A stretch of DNA of 64,000 bases, from positions 310,001 through 374,000 of the forward strand of contig NZ_CANLOZ010000001.1 of assembly GCF_947492965.1 (NCBI RefSeq). The letters are read 5' to 3'. Below the pieces are notes generated by a model that worked only from the letters and a program-made list of their open reading frames with translations, was not told where the DNA came from and made no database searches. A program made the position numbers and the translations under genes. This document shows positions 17,388-26,503 of the stretch, one piece after another (positions within the stretch are counted from its first letter, which is position 1; the number at the start of each line of letters is the position of its first letter). The DNA is from an uncultured Aquimarina sp. GTDB taxonomy: Bacteria; Bacteroidota; Bacteroidia; Flavobacteriales; Flavobacteriaceae.

Positions 17388-18358
17388 TGATTTGTGTTTT
17401 TGATATTGTGTATAAGAGATACTATTTCTGGGTGATCACTAAACATAGCTTGAATACTTTTAGTGTTTTCTTGAAACGGGACTTTATCAGGTGTAATAAT
17501 TTCTACACCAGATTTAGTAATAACATCTAAAGATTCTTTCTCTGAAGCGGCCCATAATTTTCGTTGTTCTATAGTGGATTCTCTGGCAGCTTCTTTTAGC
17601 CATTTTTGTTCCTGTTCCGATAATCGTTCCCAAGTATCTAAACCAATCAATAGCACATCCGGAACAGAAGTATGTTGATCTAAGCTAAAGTATTTGCATA
17701 TTTCATAATGCTTAGAAGTGTAAAAACTAGGAAGGTTATTTTCTGCTCCATCTACAACGCCTTGTTGTAATGCGGTATATAATTCTCCCCACGAAATTGG
17801 AGTTGGAGACCCGCCTAAGGAATTCACCATAGCAATTGCCATATTACTTTTCTGGACTCTTATTTTAAGCCCTTCAAGATCTGTAGGAGTGTTAATGGGT
17901 TTTTCTTTGGTATAAAAACTTCGGCTACCAGCATCGTAGAATGTGAGTCCTCTTAGTCTAAATTTATCACCTTTGGTGAGCATCTCATCACCAATAGCAC
18001 CATCAAAAACATCAAAAGCATGTTTTCTATCTCTAAATAGATAAGGAATGCTGAACACTTTATATTCTGTTATAAAATTTTCTAAAACAGCAGCAGAAAC
18101 CTTGGTGATGTCTAAACTACCTATTTGTAATAGTTCTAGACATTCTCTTTCAGCACCAAGTTGACCACTTGGATATAACTTAACTTGTAGGTTTCCATTG
18201 GATTTTTTTTCGAGTTTTTCTCCCAAAATAACCATTGCTCTATGTACTGGATGTTTTGTGTCCAAAGTATGAGCTAGCCTGAGAACTTTGGTCTCTTTTT
18301 CCGTAGAACATGATATTAACAAAACCAAACCAGTAAAAAATAAAATTAATTTCTTCAT
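17384..18358 (-). CDS. dctP: TRAP transporter solute-binding protein (DctP family), lipoprotein
   Basis: About 324 residues. The start at 18358 is preferred: its ATG overlaps the stop of the aldolase gene as ATGA and gives a clean lipoprotein signal MKKLILFFTGLVLLISC; an in-frame ATG at 18364 would add two residues. DctP motifs include LRLAHTLDTKHPVHRAM, SGQLGAERE, GLKIRVQKS and VDGAENNLPS, including the Arg expected to bind the substrate carboxylate. It would capture a uronate-type acid in the periplasm. Lipid anchoring is less usual than a free periplasmic protein. Confidence 0.9.
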   Translation of the reverse strand: MKKLILFFTGLVLLISCSTEKETKVLRLAHTLDTKHPVHRAMVILGEKLEKKSNGNLQVKLYPSGQLGAERECLELLQIGSLDITKVSAAVLENFITEYKVFSIPYLFRDRKHAFDVFDGAIGDEMLTKGDKFRLRGLTFYDAGSRSFYTKEKPINTPTDLEGLKIRVQKSNMAIAMVNSLGGSPTPISWGELYTALQQGVVDGAENNLPSFYTSKHYEICKYFSLDQHTSVPDVLLIGLDTWERLSEQEQKWLKEAARESTIEQRKLWAASEKESLDVITKSGVEIITPDKVPFQENTKSIQAMFSDHPEIVSLIHNIKNTNQ

Positions 18359-19032
18359 TTCCATAGACTTTGATTTTTTATTGATTGTATATGCTGTATC
18401 ACTTGTTTGATATCACCAGTAAGTTTTGAGAAGTTTTGTTTTTTGATATCATTTTTATCAAAAAGTTGAGATCCCATTCCTACACAGCTCACTCCAGAAT
18501 CAAACCATAGTTTCAAATTTTCTAATGTAGGCTGCACGCCTCCTGTAGGCATTATTTTTATTTGCGGCAAAACAGATTTTACTGCTTTTATGAAATCCGA
18601 ACCTAAAACGTTACCGGGAAAAGCTTTGATGAGTTTTGCTCCATATTGATGAGCTGTATAAACTTCAGTAATGGTAGCGCATCCGGGAATGGATAATAAG
18701 TCTATTTCATTGCAAAAATCCATAACTTCTGGAATCAAAGCGGGTGAGACAATGAAATCTGTTTTAGCATCTATAAATTGTTGTGCTTGAGCTTTACTAA
18801 ATATGGTTCCAATACCTAAAAGTAAATCTTCATATTTAGTTGCGTATTTCTTTAATTCAGAAAATACATCAAGAGCTTTGGTATCTCTATTCGTAAATTC
18901 GAATACCCTAATGCCAGCATCATACGAAGCGTCCAATACTTTTTTAGAAATTTCAATATCAGAATGATTAAAAACAGGAATGACGCCCACTTTTTCCATT
19001 ATAGAAACCATATGTTCTTTAGTATACTTCAT
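18355..19032 (-). CDS. kdgA: 2-keto-3-deoxy-6-phosphogluconate aldolase
   Basis: 225 residues, the usual size of the Eda/KdgA family. It splits KDPG into pyruvate and glyceraldehyde-3-phosphate. Glu45 (VFEFTNRD) matches the catalytic Glu of the family, and Lys135 in LIKAFPGN matches the Schiff-base lysine. MPTGGV supplies phosphate-binding residues. It directly abuts kdgK upstream and overlaps dctP downstream. Confidence 0.93.
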   Translation of the reverse strand: MKYTKEHMVSIMEKVGVIPVFNHSDIEISKKVLDASYDAGIRVFEFTNRDTKALDVFSELKKYATKYEDLLLGIGTIFSKAQAQQFIDAKTDFIVSPALIPEVMDFCNEIDLLSIPGCATITEVYTAHQYGAKLIKAFPGNVLGSDFIKAVKSVLPQIKIMPTGGVQPTLENLKLWFDSGVSCVGMGSQLFDKNDIKKQNFSKLTGDIKQVIQHIQSIKNQSLWK

Positions 19033-20028
19033 TTATCGTAATAATTGCCCAATGTTGTTACCATTTACTAATTGTTCAACTTCCTCTATGGAAACCAAAT
19101 TAGCATCACCAGTAATCCCATGTTTTAATACTGATGATGCTAAAGCAAACTCTAAAGCTTCTCTATTTTCTTTGTATATTAACCCATAAATTAGTCCAGC
19201 CATAAACGCATCCCCACCACCAATTCTATCTACAATACTTTGGATATCATAGGTTTGAGAAGTGTATAGTGTGTTGTTGTTCCATAGCACAGCTGATAAT
19301 TTATTATGAGTAGCAGAAATAATTTCTCTGTGTGTATTGGATATAGTATGAATGTTAGGATATTGTTTTTGAATTTTTTTACAAGCTTCTTCATAGTTAT
19401 CCGCAGAAATGTTCAAACAGTTTTTGAAATCTGTTAAACCTCCAACAATCACATTACTTTTACTTATTAGATCTGGCATAATGTCTAAAGGGGATTTTCC
19501 ATATTGCCAAAGATTTCTACGATAATTGATATCACTACTGATGGTAATTCCTAGTTCTTTCGCTGTGGTAATAGCATTTAAACATATTTGTGCAGCAGAA
19601 GCAGAAATTGCAGGAGTAATTCCTGTCCAATGAAACCAATCTGCATCTTTAAGAATTTCGTTCCAGTTAAACAGTGAAGGATCTAATTGAGAAAATGAAG
19701 AATGAAATCGATCATAAATAATTTTTGAAGATCGCTGCATGACGCCATGTTCAAGGAAGTATAAACCCATTCGACCTTCAGTGAATTTGATATGATCTGT
19801 ATGAATTCCAGATTTTTTTAAATAAGCACAAGCAGTTTTTCCGATAGCATTATTAGGAAATCCAGTAATATGGTAAGTAGATATATCCCATCTGGCTAAA
19901 GATACGGCAACATTAGCTTCTGTACCACCAAAATGAATATTGTACGAGTTCGATTGTTCGAATCGTTCATGAGATGCTGTAGTAAGACGCATCAGTACTT
20001 CTCCAAATGTTACTACCTGTTTGCTCAT
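19033..20028 (-). CDS. kdgK: 2-keto-3-deoxygluconate kinase (PfkB family)
   Basis: 331 residues. PfkB-family sugar kinase with the N-terminal GGTEANVAVSLARW substrate region and the C-terminal GGGDAFMAGLIYG motif holding the catalytic Asp. It phosphorylates KDG, the point where the KduI/KduD and UxaC/UxuB/UxuA branches meet, to KDPG for the adjacent aldolase. There is no gap before the aldolase gene, so translational coupling is likely. Confidence 0.92.
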   Translation of the reverse strand: MSKQVVTFGEVLMRLTTASHERFEQSNSYNIHFGGTEANVAVSLARWDISTYHITGFPNNAIGKTACAYLKKSGIHTDHIKFTEGRMGLYFLEHGVMQRSSKIIYDRFHSSFSQLDPSLFNWNEILKDADWFHWTGITPAISASAAQICLNAITTAKELGITISSDINYRRNLWQYGKSPLDIMPDLISKSNVIVGGLTDFKNCLNISADNYEEACKKIQKQYPNIHTISNTHREIISATHNKLSAVLWNNNTLYTSQTYDIQSIVDRIGGGDAFMAGLIYGLIYKENREALEFALASSVLKHGITGDANLVSIEEVEQLVNGNNIGQLLR

Positions 20029-20029
20029 A

Positions 20030-21268
20030 TTAATTTATTACTATAGGATTGGATAATTTATAACTGGTTTCCTCAACCATTTTTTCGAACCCTTCAGAAG
20101 TTTTAAATTGTTTGTCAGATGCTTCCCATCCAGAAAGAAAATAGAAAGTGGTTGGTTTTTGACTGGAAACCTGCAGGACAGTATAATAGGTGTTTACAAT
20201 ATCCATTCCTCCATCATCGACTCTCTCCTGAGCAATAAAATCATCTTTAGAAACTAATAGCGCCATGCCTAATAGGTCCTTATTTTCCGATTGCTTACCA
20301 AAGGTTTCTATAACATTGTATTTGTTGTACACTTTGGTGTTCATTTCATTAGGTTTTAGATTTACAATTCCACTTACTAGTTTCATTTGATCTGTTAGAC
20401 CTTTAAAAAAGACATCACTTTGGTATCCCCACTGTCCTTTCCAAATAGTAATTCTGTGAATCACATCTATATGTTGATCTCCGATCTTTGAGTTTTGATA
20501 TTTCATTTCGAAAATAGACCGGATGGGACCTTCCGTAATCACTTGGAATTTGGCGTGATCTACTCCAGTAATTCGATATAAAGAATCCTTGTATTTGATT
20601 GCTAGTGCTCCTGCACCCAATGATTGCCCAACTTTAAGTATATCCATACCCCAATCAGCTAATTCATGGTAGTTTCCTTCTCCTAATCCAACCTTGTCTA
20701 AAACAGGTTCTGAAGTTGTTTTACCAAAAATGTCGATGCCATTTCTAGGGTCAAAGTAGAACCTAAAACCTACTTTATCATTCTCCCAAGCTGGTCCTTC
20801 CATTTGATAAAAAATACTATCATTAGTTCTGGGATCTCCTTTTCTTTCTTGAGCTAGAACTTGTTTTACATTTGATTTGTTGGTTCCTATACCGAAACGA
20901 ATATTTGTTTTTGGTTTAAAGGAAGGAATGCTTTCTGAAGCGATAGTTGTCAATGCTAATTTTATAGTTTGATTCGGTTTAAAATCTAAAACTAAACTCA
21001 TCTCATCCCAAATACCATCGTTTTCTAAATCATCGAGTTGAAATGGGACCACTTTTCCTGTAGAATCCTTCAGTACTGTAACATTGTTTGTCGGAATACT
21101 ATCTAAAACTGCAACTATTCGATCTTTAGAAATAACAATATTTTCATCTATTCGATCAATATCAGTAGTGTTCGTAAAATTAAGATACTTTGCAGGTAAT
21201 TCAGGTGTGGAATTATCTTTGCAACTTATAACGATAAAGAGCAAAGAAATAATAAAGAGATGTTTCAT
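20030..21268 (-). CDS. DUF4861 family lipoprotein
   Basis: 412 residues with a lipoprotein signal (MKHLFIISLLFIVISC). The pattern AVLDSIPTNNVTVLKDSTGK VVPFQLDD, then GPAWENDKVGFRFYFDPRNG, is that of DUF4861 proteins, which recur in Bacteroidota uronate-polymer loci. No activity is known to me. Its place between kdgK and kduD suggests a periplasmic role in the same pathway, for example handling an oligosaccharide or sugar acid. It is one base from kdgK and 87 bases downstream of kduD. Confidence 0.75.
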   Translation of the reverse strand: MKHLFIISLLFIVISCKDNSTPELPAKYLNFTNTTDIDRIDENIVISKDRIVAVLDSIPTNNVTVLKDSTGKVVPFQLDDLENDGIWDEMSLVLDFKPNQTIKLALTTIASESIPSFKPKTNIRFGIGTNKSNVKQVLAQERKGDPRTNDSIFYQMEGPAWENDKVGFRFYFDPRNGIDIFGKTTSEPVLDKVGLGEGNYHELADWGMDILKVGQSLGAGALAIKYKDSLYRITGVDHAKFQVITEGPIRSIFEMKYQNSKIGDQHIDVIHRITIWKGQWGYQSDVFFKGLTDQMKLVSGIVNLKPNEMNTKVYNKYNVIETFGKQSENKDLLGMALLVSKDDFIAQERVDDGGMDIVNTYYTVLQVSSQKPTTFYFLSGWEASDKQFKTSEGFEKMVEETSYKLSNPIVIN

Positions 21269-21355
21269 CTGTCTATTTTTATGGTTTTAATTTTTAGATG
21301 GAATGTACCTTGAAGTATAACCGTTATTGATAACCTAATAATAGGTTTCATTCCA

Positions 21356-22150
21356 TTATTGCTCGTTTGAAGGCTTACCAATTGTGGCAAGAATTCCTCC
21401 ATCTACATAGAGTATATGTCCATTGATAAAATCACTTGCTTTTGAAGCAAGAAAAATTGCTGAACCAGCAAGATCATTTGGGTCTCCCCATTTTGCAGCT
21501 GGAGTTCTGTTTACAATAAAATCATTAAAAGGATGGCCATCGATTCGGATTGGTGCAGTTTGTTCTGTTGCGAAATATCCAGGACCAATTCCATTAACTT
21601 GTATATTGTGTTTTGCCCACTCCGTTGCCATATTTTGAGTTAACATCTTTAGGCCGCCTTTAGCAGCTGCATATGCACCAACAGTATTACGACCTAATTC
21701 GCTCATCATCGAACAGATATTAATAATCTTTCCAGATTTTCGTTGTATCATTCCTCTGACTACATGTTTGGAGACAATAAAAGGGCTCACTAGATCTACA
21801 TTCAGTACTTCTTTAAAGTCATCAACTTCCATATTTTCCAAAGGGATCCGTTTGATAATTCCAGCGTTATTAATAAGAATATGAATAGGTCCTATTTCAC
21901 TTTCAATTTTTGTAATCGAGTCTTGTACTTCGTTCTCATTAGTTACATCGAACTTATAGCCTTTAGCTTTGATGCCTAAATTGGTATAAGTTTTTACCGC
22001 ATTATCAATTTTTTCTTGTGATGAGTTTCCATTTACAATGATAGTTGCACCAGCAAGTCCAAGACCTTTTGCCATGGCCATCCCCAAACCGTGAGTAGCT
22101 CCGGTTATTAAGGCATTTTTACCTTTGATGTCGAATAGTGATAATGACAT
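21356..22150 (-). CDS. kduD: SDR oxidoreductase, 2-keto-3-deoxygluconate dehydrogenase type (KduD)
   Basis: 264 residues. Classical short-chain dehydrogenase: TGATHGLGMAMA nucleotide-binding motif, NNAG, the SM..Y..K catalytic set ending YAAAKGG, and the C-terminal DGGILATIGKP. Family knowledge: KduD interconverts 2,5-diketo-3-deoxygluconate and KDG using NADH. It lies seven bases after kduI, the gene for the preceding step. Confidence 0.9.
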   Translation of the reverse strand: MSLSLFDIKGKNALITGATHGLGMAMAKGLGLAGATIIVNGNSSQEKIDNAVKTYTNLGIKAKGYKFDVTNENEVQDSITKIESEIGPIHILINNAGIIKRIPLENMEVDDFKEVLNVDLVSPFIVSKHVVRGMIQRKSGKIINICSMMSELGRNTVGAYAAAKGGLKMLTQNMATEWAKHNIQVNGIGPGYFATEQTAPIRIDGHPFNDFIVNRTPAAKWGDPNDLAGSAIFLASKASDFINGHILYVDGGILATIGKPSNEQ

Positions 22151-22157
22151 AGGTTAT

Positions 22158-22997
22158 TTATTTAAGATCGGTTATTTTACAAGTATCCATATCTCCATAA
22201 TCCAAATTTTCTCCTGCCATTCCCCAAATAAATGTGTAGTTGGAAGTACCAGAACCGGAATGGATAGACCAAGGAGGAGAAATAACAGCTTGTTCATTTT
22301 GCATCCAGATATGTCGAGTTTCATTGGTTTGACCCATAAAGTGACAAATAGATTGACCTTCAGGAACTTCAAAATAAAAATACACTTCCATTCTTCGATC
22401 ATGAGAATGAGCGGGCATTGTATTCCAAACGCTACCTTTTTTTAACTCAGTCATCCCCATTTGTAATTGACAGGTCTCTACAATTCCTCCAACAATAAGT
22501 TGCAGTACCGTTCTGTGATTAGATGTTTCCAGAGAACCTAATTCTATTTTGTTTGCTTTTTCTTTAGTCACCTTTACAGTAGGGTAGGTATGATGAGCAG
22601 GAGCAGAGTTGATATAAAATTTAGCAGGATTAGAAGCACTCTGACTTTTAAATAGTATCTCTTTATTTCCTTTTCCTACGTATAAGGCTTCTTTATATTC
22701 TAAATCATAAGAAGTGCCATCCACTACAACTGTTCCTTTTCCTCCAACATTGATAACACCTAATTCTCTTCTCTCTAAAAAATAAGACGCTTTTAAAGGA
22801 TCGATAGGCTCAAGTTTTAATGTGTCTTTCGGTACAGCAGAACCAGCAATATATCTATCATAGTGAGAATAGGTGAGATTGATTTTTCCAAGTTGCATGA
22901 TGTTTTCTATCAAAAATTCATCTCTTAACTCGGTAGTATCCATTGCTTTTACAGCCTTAGGATGAGACGCATATCTTGATTCGTAAGCAGTAGCCAT
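22158..22997 (-). CDS. kduI: 5-keto-4-deoxyuronate isomerase
   Basis: 279 residues, matching the usual length (278 in E. coli). The metal site is intact: His197, His199 and Glu204 in [12 protein letters not shown], and His246 in SIHSG. It isomerises 5-keto-4-deoxyuronate, the product of unsaturated uronyl hydrolases such as the GH88 enzyme encoded at 37180, to 2,5-diketo-3-deoxygluconate. Its presence shows that the locus handles lyase-generated unsaturated uronates. Confidence 0.95.
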   Translation of the reverse strand: MATAYESRYASHPKAVKAMDTTELRDEFLIENIMQLGKINLTYSHYDRYIAGSAVPKDTLKLEPIDPLKASYFLERRELGVINVGGKGTVVVDGTSYDLEYKEALYVGKGNKEILFKSQSASNPAKFYINSAPAHHTYPTVKVTKEKANKIELGSLETSNHRTVLQLIVGGIVETCQLQMGMTELKKGSVWNTMPAHSHDRRMEVYFYFEVPEGQSICHFMGQTNETRHIWMQNEQAVISPPWSIHSGSGTSNYTFIWGMAGENLDYGDMDTCKITDLK

Positions 22998-23018
22998 AAT
23001 TCTATTATTTTATTGATG

Positions 23019-24200
23019 TCATAAAGATTTTCTAATTCCTAATTCTAAACCTCTCAGTTCTGCAAGGCCTCTTAGTCTGCCTATTCCCGAATATCCAGGG
23101 TTTGTTTTCTTATGTTGATCGTCTAACATTTTGTGACCATGATCTGGTCTCATCGGAATGTTTATATCTGATCGGCCATTTTTTGATCTCTTATTTTGCT
23201 CTTTAATGAGCGCTTTCATTACCTCAAACATATCTACATCACCCTCCAAATGATTTGCCTCGTAGAAATTACCTTCTTCATCTCTTTTGGTACTTCTCAA
23301 GTGAATGAAATGAATTCTATCTCCCAGCCGTTCAATCATACTTGGTAAATCATTGTCTTTGCGCACTCCAAAAGAACCTGTACAAAAGGTTAATCCATTG
23401 TTTGGAGAATCTACAGCCTTATATAAATCCAGAATGTCTTGCTCAGTACTCACTACTCTTGGCAAACCTAAAATGGGATACGGAGGATCGTCTGGATGAA
23501 TACACATTAGTACTTCAGACTCTTCTGCAACAGGTATAATTTCTCTGAGGAAGTTGAATAAATGTGTCTTTAATTCTTTTGGTCCAATACCGTTGTAGGT
23601 GCTTAAAATATCATTAAAATCTTCTAGTGAGTATCCTTCTTCCGCTCCAGGTAATCCAGCAATGATATTATTTATTAAAAGCTTTTTCTGATCTTCCGAC
23701 ATTTGCTTTTCAAAAGCTTTTGCATTTTCTATCTGCTTATCAGTGTAATCATTTTCAGCTGCTGGTCGATTTAATAATAATAAATCAAACACAGCAAATT
23801 CTGTTGCGTCAAACCGAAGAGCTGTGGATCCATCTGCAACGGGATACGCTAAGTTTGTTCTAGTCCAATCCAAAACTGGCATAAAATTATAGCAGATGAT
23901 ATGGATACCACAGGAACTTAAATTTCTGATGGTTGTTTTATAATTTTCTATATATTGTTGGTAGTTTCCTAAGTTGGTTTTAATGTTTTCATGGATAGGT
24001 ACACTTTCTACCACTGACCAATGTAATCCAGATGCCTCGATGGTGTTTTTTCTTAATAGTATTTCTTCTTTGGTCCATACTTCTCCATTAGGAATATGAT
24101 GTAATGCAGAAACAATTCCTGTTGCTCCTGCTTGTTTTATATCTGATAAAGTAACTGGATCATTAGGTCCATACCATCTCCAGGTCTGTTCTAAACTCAT
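23019..24200 (-). CDS. uxuA: Mannonate dehydratase
   Basis: 393 residues, full family length (about 394). It begins with the conserved [30 protein letters not shown] pattern region (residues 1-30) and carries metal-ligand motifs [22 protein letters not shown] and RPDHGH. It dehydrates D-mannonate to KDG, the last step of the saturated-glucuronate branch (UxaC, fructuronate reductase, UxuA). It is followed 21 bases later by kduI. Confidence 0.95.
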   Translation of the reverse strand: MSLEQTWRWYGPNDPVTLSDIKQAGATGIVSALHHIPNGEVWTKEEILLRKNTIEASGLHWSVVESVPIHENIKTNLGNYQQYIENYKTTIRNLSSCGIHIICYNFMPVLDWTRTNLAYPVADGSTALRFDATEFAVFDLLLLNRPAAENDYTDKQIENAKAFEKQMSEDQKKLLINNIIAGLPGAEEGYSLEDFNDILSTYNGIGPKELKTHLFNFLREIIPVAEESEVLMCIHPDDPPYPILGLPRVVSTEQDILDLYKAVDSPNNGLTFCTGSFGVRKDNDLPSMIERLGDRIHFIHLRSTKRDEEGNFYEANHLEGDVDMFEVMKALIKEQNKRSKNGRSDINIPMRPDHGHKMLDDQHKKTNPGYSGIGRLRGLAELRGLELGIRKSL

Positions 24201-24210
24201 AATTTACTTT

Positions 24211-25041
24211 TTATACTCCGCTAAATGCGCTAAAACCTCCATCAATTGGAATTACTACCCCAGTAACAAATTTGGAACCTGAACCACATAACCATTCGGT
24301 TGTGCCTATTAGATCTTCAGGTTCGCCATATCTTCCCATTGGGGTCTGTTCTATGATTGTTTTTCCTCTTTTTGTTGGATTTCCTTCTGCATCTGTCAAC
24401 AAGGCTCGGTTTTGATCCGTAAGGAAAAAACCTGGAGCTAAGGCATTTACTCTAATGCCTACTTTAGCAAAATGTACTGCCAACCATTGAGTGAAATTGG
24501 AAATGGCAGCTTTGGCTCCACTATACGCTGGTATTTTGGTTAGAGGTGTAAAGGCATTCATAGAAGATATATTAAGAATACAACAGTCCTTCTTACCAAC
24601 CATGTCTTTTGCAAAAATCTGTGTTGGTAGTAGTGTGCCGATAAAGTTGAGATTAAAAACAAACTGAATTCCTTCTGAATCCAGGTCAAAGAAAGTTTTA
24701 AAATCACTTTCGTTATTCTCAAGATCTTCTAAAGTTAAATGTGTATTAGAAGTAGTTCCTTTTTGATGATTTCCACCTGCACCATTAATTAGTATATCAC
24801 AACTTCCTAGGTTCCGTTGTATTTCCTTTTGAGCTTTTAATAATGACTCTTTGCTAAGAACATCAGCCGAAATCCCTATAGCAGTTCCTCCTTGTTGTTT
24901 GATTTCTTTTACTACTTTTTCGGCAGCTTCTTTTCTTAAATCTAAAATGGCAAGTTTTGCGCCTTTTTTAGCTAAAGCTATGGCTAATGTTCGGCCTAAA
25001 ACCCCACCGCCTCCAGTTAATACGATTACTTTATTATTCAT
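24211..25041 (-). CDS. SDR oxidoreductase, probable fructuronate reductase / D-mannonate oxidoreductase
   Basis: 276 residues, SDR fold with TGGGGVLGRTLA near the N-terminus, NGAGGN, the catalytic YSGAKAA and a C-terminal DGGFSAFSG. It is not homologous to classical polyol-dehydrogenase-type UxuB, but SDRs of this type sit next to uxuA in many Bacteroidota and are assigned the same step (fructuronate to mannonate). That role is inferred from context: UxaC and UxuA are both encoded here and no other UxuB candidate is visible. First gene of the minus-strand operon. Confidence 0.8.
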   Translation of the reverse strand: MNNKVIVLTGGGGVLGRTLAIALAKKGAKLAILDLRKEAAEKVVKEIKQQGGTAIGISADVLSKESLLKAQKEIQRNLGSCDILINGAGGNHQKGTTSNTHLTLEDLENNESDFKTFFDLDSEGIQFVFNLNFIGTLLPTQIFAKDMVGKKDCCILNISSMNAFTPLTKIPAYSGAKAAISNFTQWLAVHFAKVGIRVNALAPGFFLTDQNRALLTDAEGNPTKRGKTIIEQTPMGRYGEPEDLIGTTEWLCGSGSKFVTGVVIPIDGGFSAFSGV

Positions 25042-25052
25042 TGTGTAAAGAG

Positions 25053-25085
25053 AAAAAAGTCAACTCCTCCAAAGTTGAACTTTTT
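25053..25085 (-). promoter_or_regulatory. Terminator-like hairpin in leader of catabolic operon (possible attenuator)
   Basis: Bases 25054-25065 pair with 25073-25085 (twelve pairs, one bulged base at 25078) around a seven-base loop. Read on the minus strand the stem is followed by six T and lies 12 bases before the start codon of the first operon gene. No gene reads into it from upstream on that strand, so a simple terminator role is unlikely. The loop contains GGAGG on the minus strand. Confidence 0.45.
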
Positions 25086-25308
25086 ATGACAATTACTCTT
25101 TGAATTTGAAAAAAGGATCATTCATAAAGTAGGATAAAAAAGTACAATAATTTGATTTTCAGTTATTTAATTGTTTTTAGAAGCAAATATCGTTGATGTT
25201 AAAAAGCTATTCCTTCTGCCTTTAACCGTTTTATTTATTGATAAAAATGACAAATTTTAAGAGTCTTTTTGCGATTAATTGAACAATTAACCCCCTTAAA
25301 GCGAACTC

Positions 25309-25335
25309 TTGCAATATTTAGATTTGATAGTTTTG
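25309..25335 (+). promoter_or_regulatory. Putative Bacteroidota promoter for lyase/beta-helix genes
   Basis: Two overlapping matches to the -7 consensus TAnnTTTG: 25319-25326 and 25328-25335. A TTG at 25309-25311 lies 16 bases before the second, slightly close for a -33 element. The start codon is 30 bases further on. Confidence 0.35.
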
Positions 25336-25365
25336 AGATTAAATAGGTTTTAAATCTTTTTAGTC

Positions 25366-26499
25366 ATGATTGTTAAATTACCCCTACACGGATTTCTTTT
25401 AAGTTTGATATTGTGTTGCTTTAATAATTTATTGAACGCTCAAGATGTAATAACATTATTAGAAGCAGATGGTCCTGGTGACACTTATGAGTTGATCGAA
25501 AATACTTTTGGAGGCACACCGTATGAAGTACCTGATTGCGATCATACTCCAAGAATAGATCATGTCTCCGAAGTATTTGATGACGATTTAGATAAAAATG
25601 TATTTAAGTTCGATATCCATACGGATACAGATACAGATAGATGTCGGATAAATATCGACCGACAAAGAAATGAGATTAAAACATATGATCCTTCTCCAGA
25701 TAAATTAAAAGCAGTAAAAGGAGAGTTTGTTGTCTATAATTGGAAATTCAAATTAGATGACGATTTTCTTCCAACAAATAGATTTACTCATATTTTTCAA
25801 ATAAAGGCAAAAGGTGGAAACGATGACTCTAATCCAGTTCTAACCATTTCTCCTTTTAAATCTAGTTCTTCTTCTGCGGTACGTAAGTTGAGAGTTCGTT
25901 ATAGTCAAGGAGATAATCCTCCTTCTGGACCAGAATATGTAACGGTTAGAGAGATAGATTTAGAACCTTTTTTAGGAAACTGGGTTGATGTAAGTTGTGA
26001 AGTAAATGTAAATGAAGATAGTACTACAATTTCTTCCGAAGAAGAACCGGGGTCTATAAAGTTGATTATCAAAGATATTGTATCTGGAACGGAACTATTA
26101 AATTATGAAGATAGTGATATCGATATGCTTAGAGAAGGGAGTTCTGTCTTTTTAAGACCTAAATGGGGCATATATAGAAGCTTAGAATCCTCGATGCCTC
26201 TAAGAGATGAAACCGTTTATTTCGCAGATTTTTCCATAACCGAAAAAGATCAGTCATTGTTAAGTAATGAAGAGTTTAATCGAAATGACTTCAGTTTTTA
26301 TCCAAATCCAGTTTCAGAAAGAATATTTCTTCAAAATATACGATCAAATGTAGATGTCGAAATATATAATCTCCAAGGTAAATTGGTTATTTCAGAACAA
26401 AAAGATCAAATTGATGTTAGCCATTTGAAGACTGGAGTATATTTTCTCAAAACATCTGATTCCAAAAATTCTTCCGTTTATAGAATTATAAAGCAGTAG
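25366..26499 (+). CDS. Secreted lyase-like jelly-roll protein with T9SS tail (unassigned family)
   Basis: 377 residues with signal peptide (ending LLNAQ). Residues about 25-305 show a conserved pattern that I associate with heparinase-I/concanavalin-type jelly-roll proteins: DRQRNEIKTY, YNWKFKL, FTHIFQIKA, and RPKWGIYRSL near the end. The KWGIY closing motif resembles that of PF14099 lyases and of the protein at 1124. A T9SS sorting domain follows (FYPNPVSE). No characterised homologue comes to mind, so the substrate is unknown. The beta-helix gene starts four bases after its stop, implying joint action. Confidence 0.6.
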   Translation: MIVKLPLHGFLLSLILCCFNNLLNAQDVITLLEADGPGDTYELIENTFGGTPYEVPDCDHTPRIDHVSEVFDDDLDKNVFKFDIHTDTDTDRCRINIDRQRNEIKTYDPSPDKLKAVKGEFVVYNWKFKLDDDFLPTNRFTHIFQIKAKGGNDDSNPVLTISPFKSSSSSAVRKLRVRYSQGDNPPSGPEYVTVREIDLEPFLGNWVDVSCEVNVNEDSTTISSEEEPGSIKLIIKDIVSGTELLNYEDSDIDMLREGSSVFLRPKWGIYRSLESSMPLRDETVYFADFSITEKDQSLLSNEEFNRNDFSFYPNPVSERIFLQNIRSNVDVEIYNLQGKLVISEQKDQIDVSHLKTGVYFLKTSDSKNSSVYRIIKQ

Positions 26500-26503
26500 T
26501 GCA

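Noticed and set aside
25366-26499. Assignment of this protein to a specific heparin lyase or ulvan lyase family
   Set aside because: Only the closing KWGIY-type motif and general pattern are shared; evidence is too thin to name a family.
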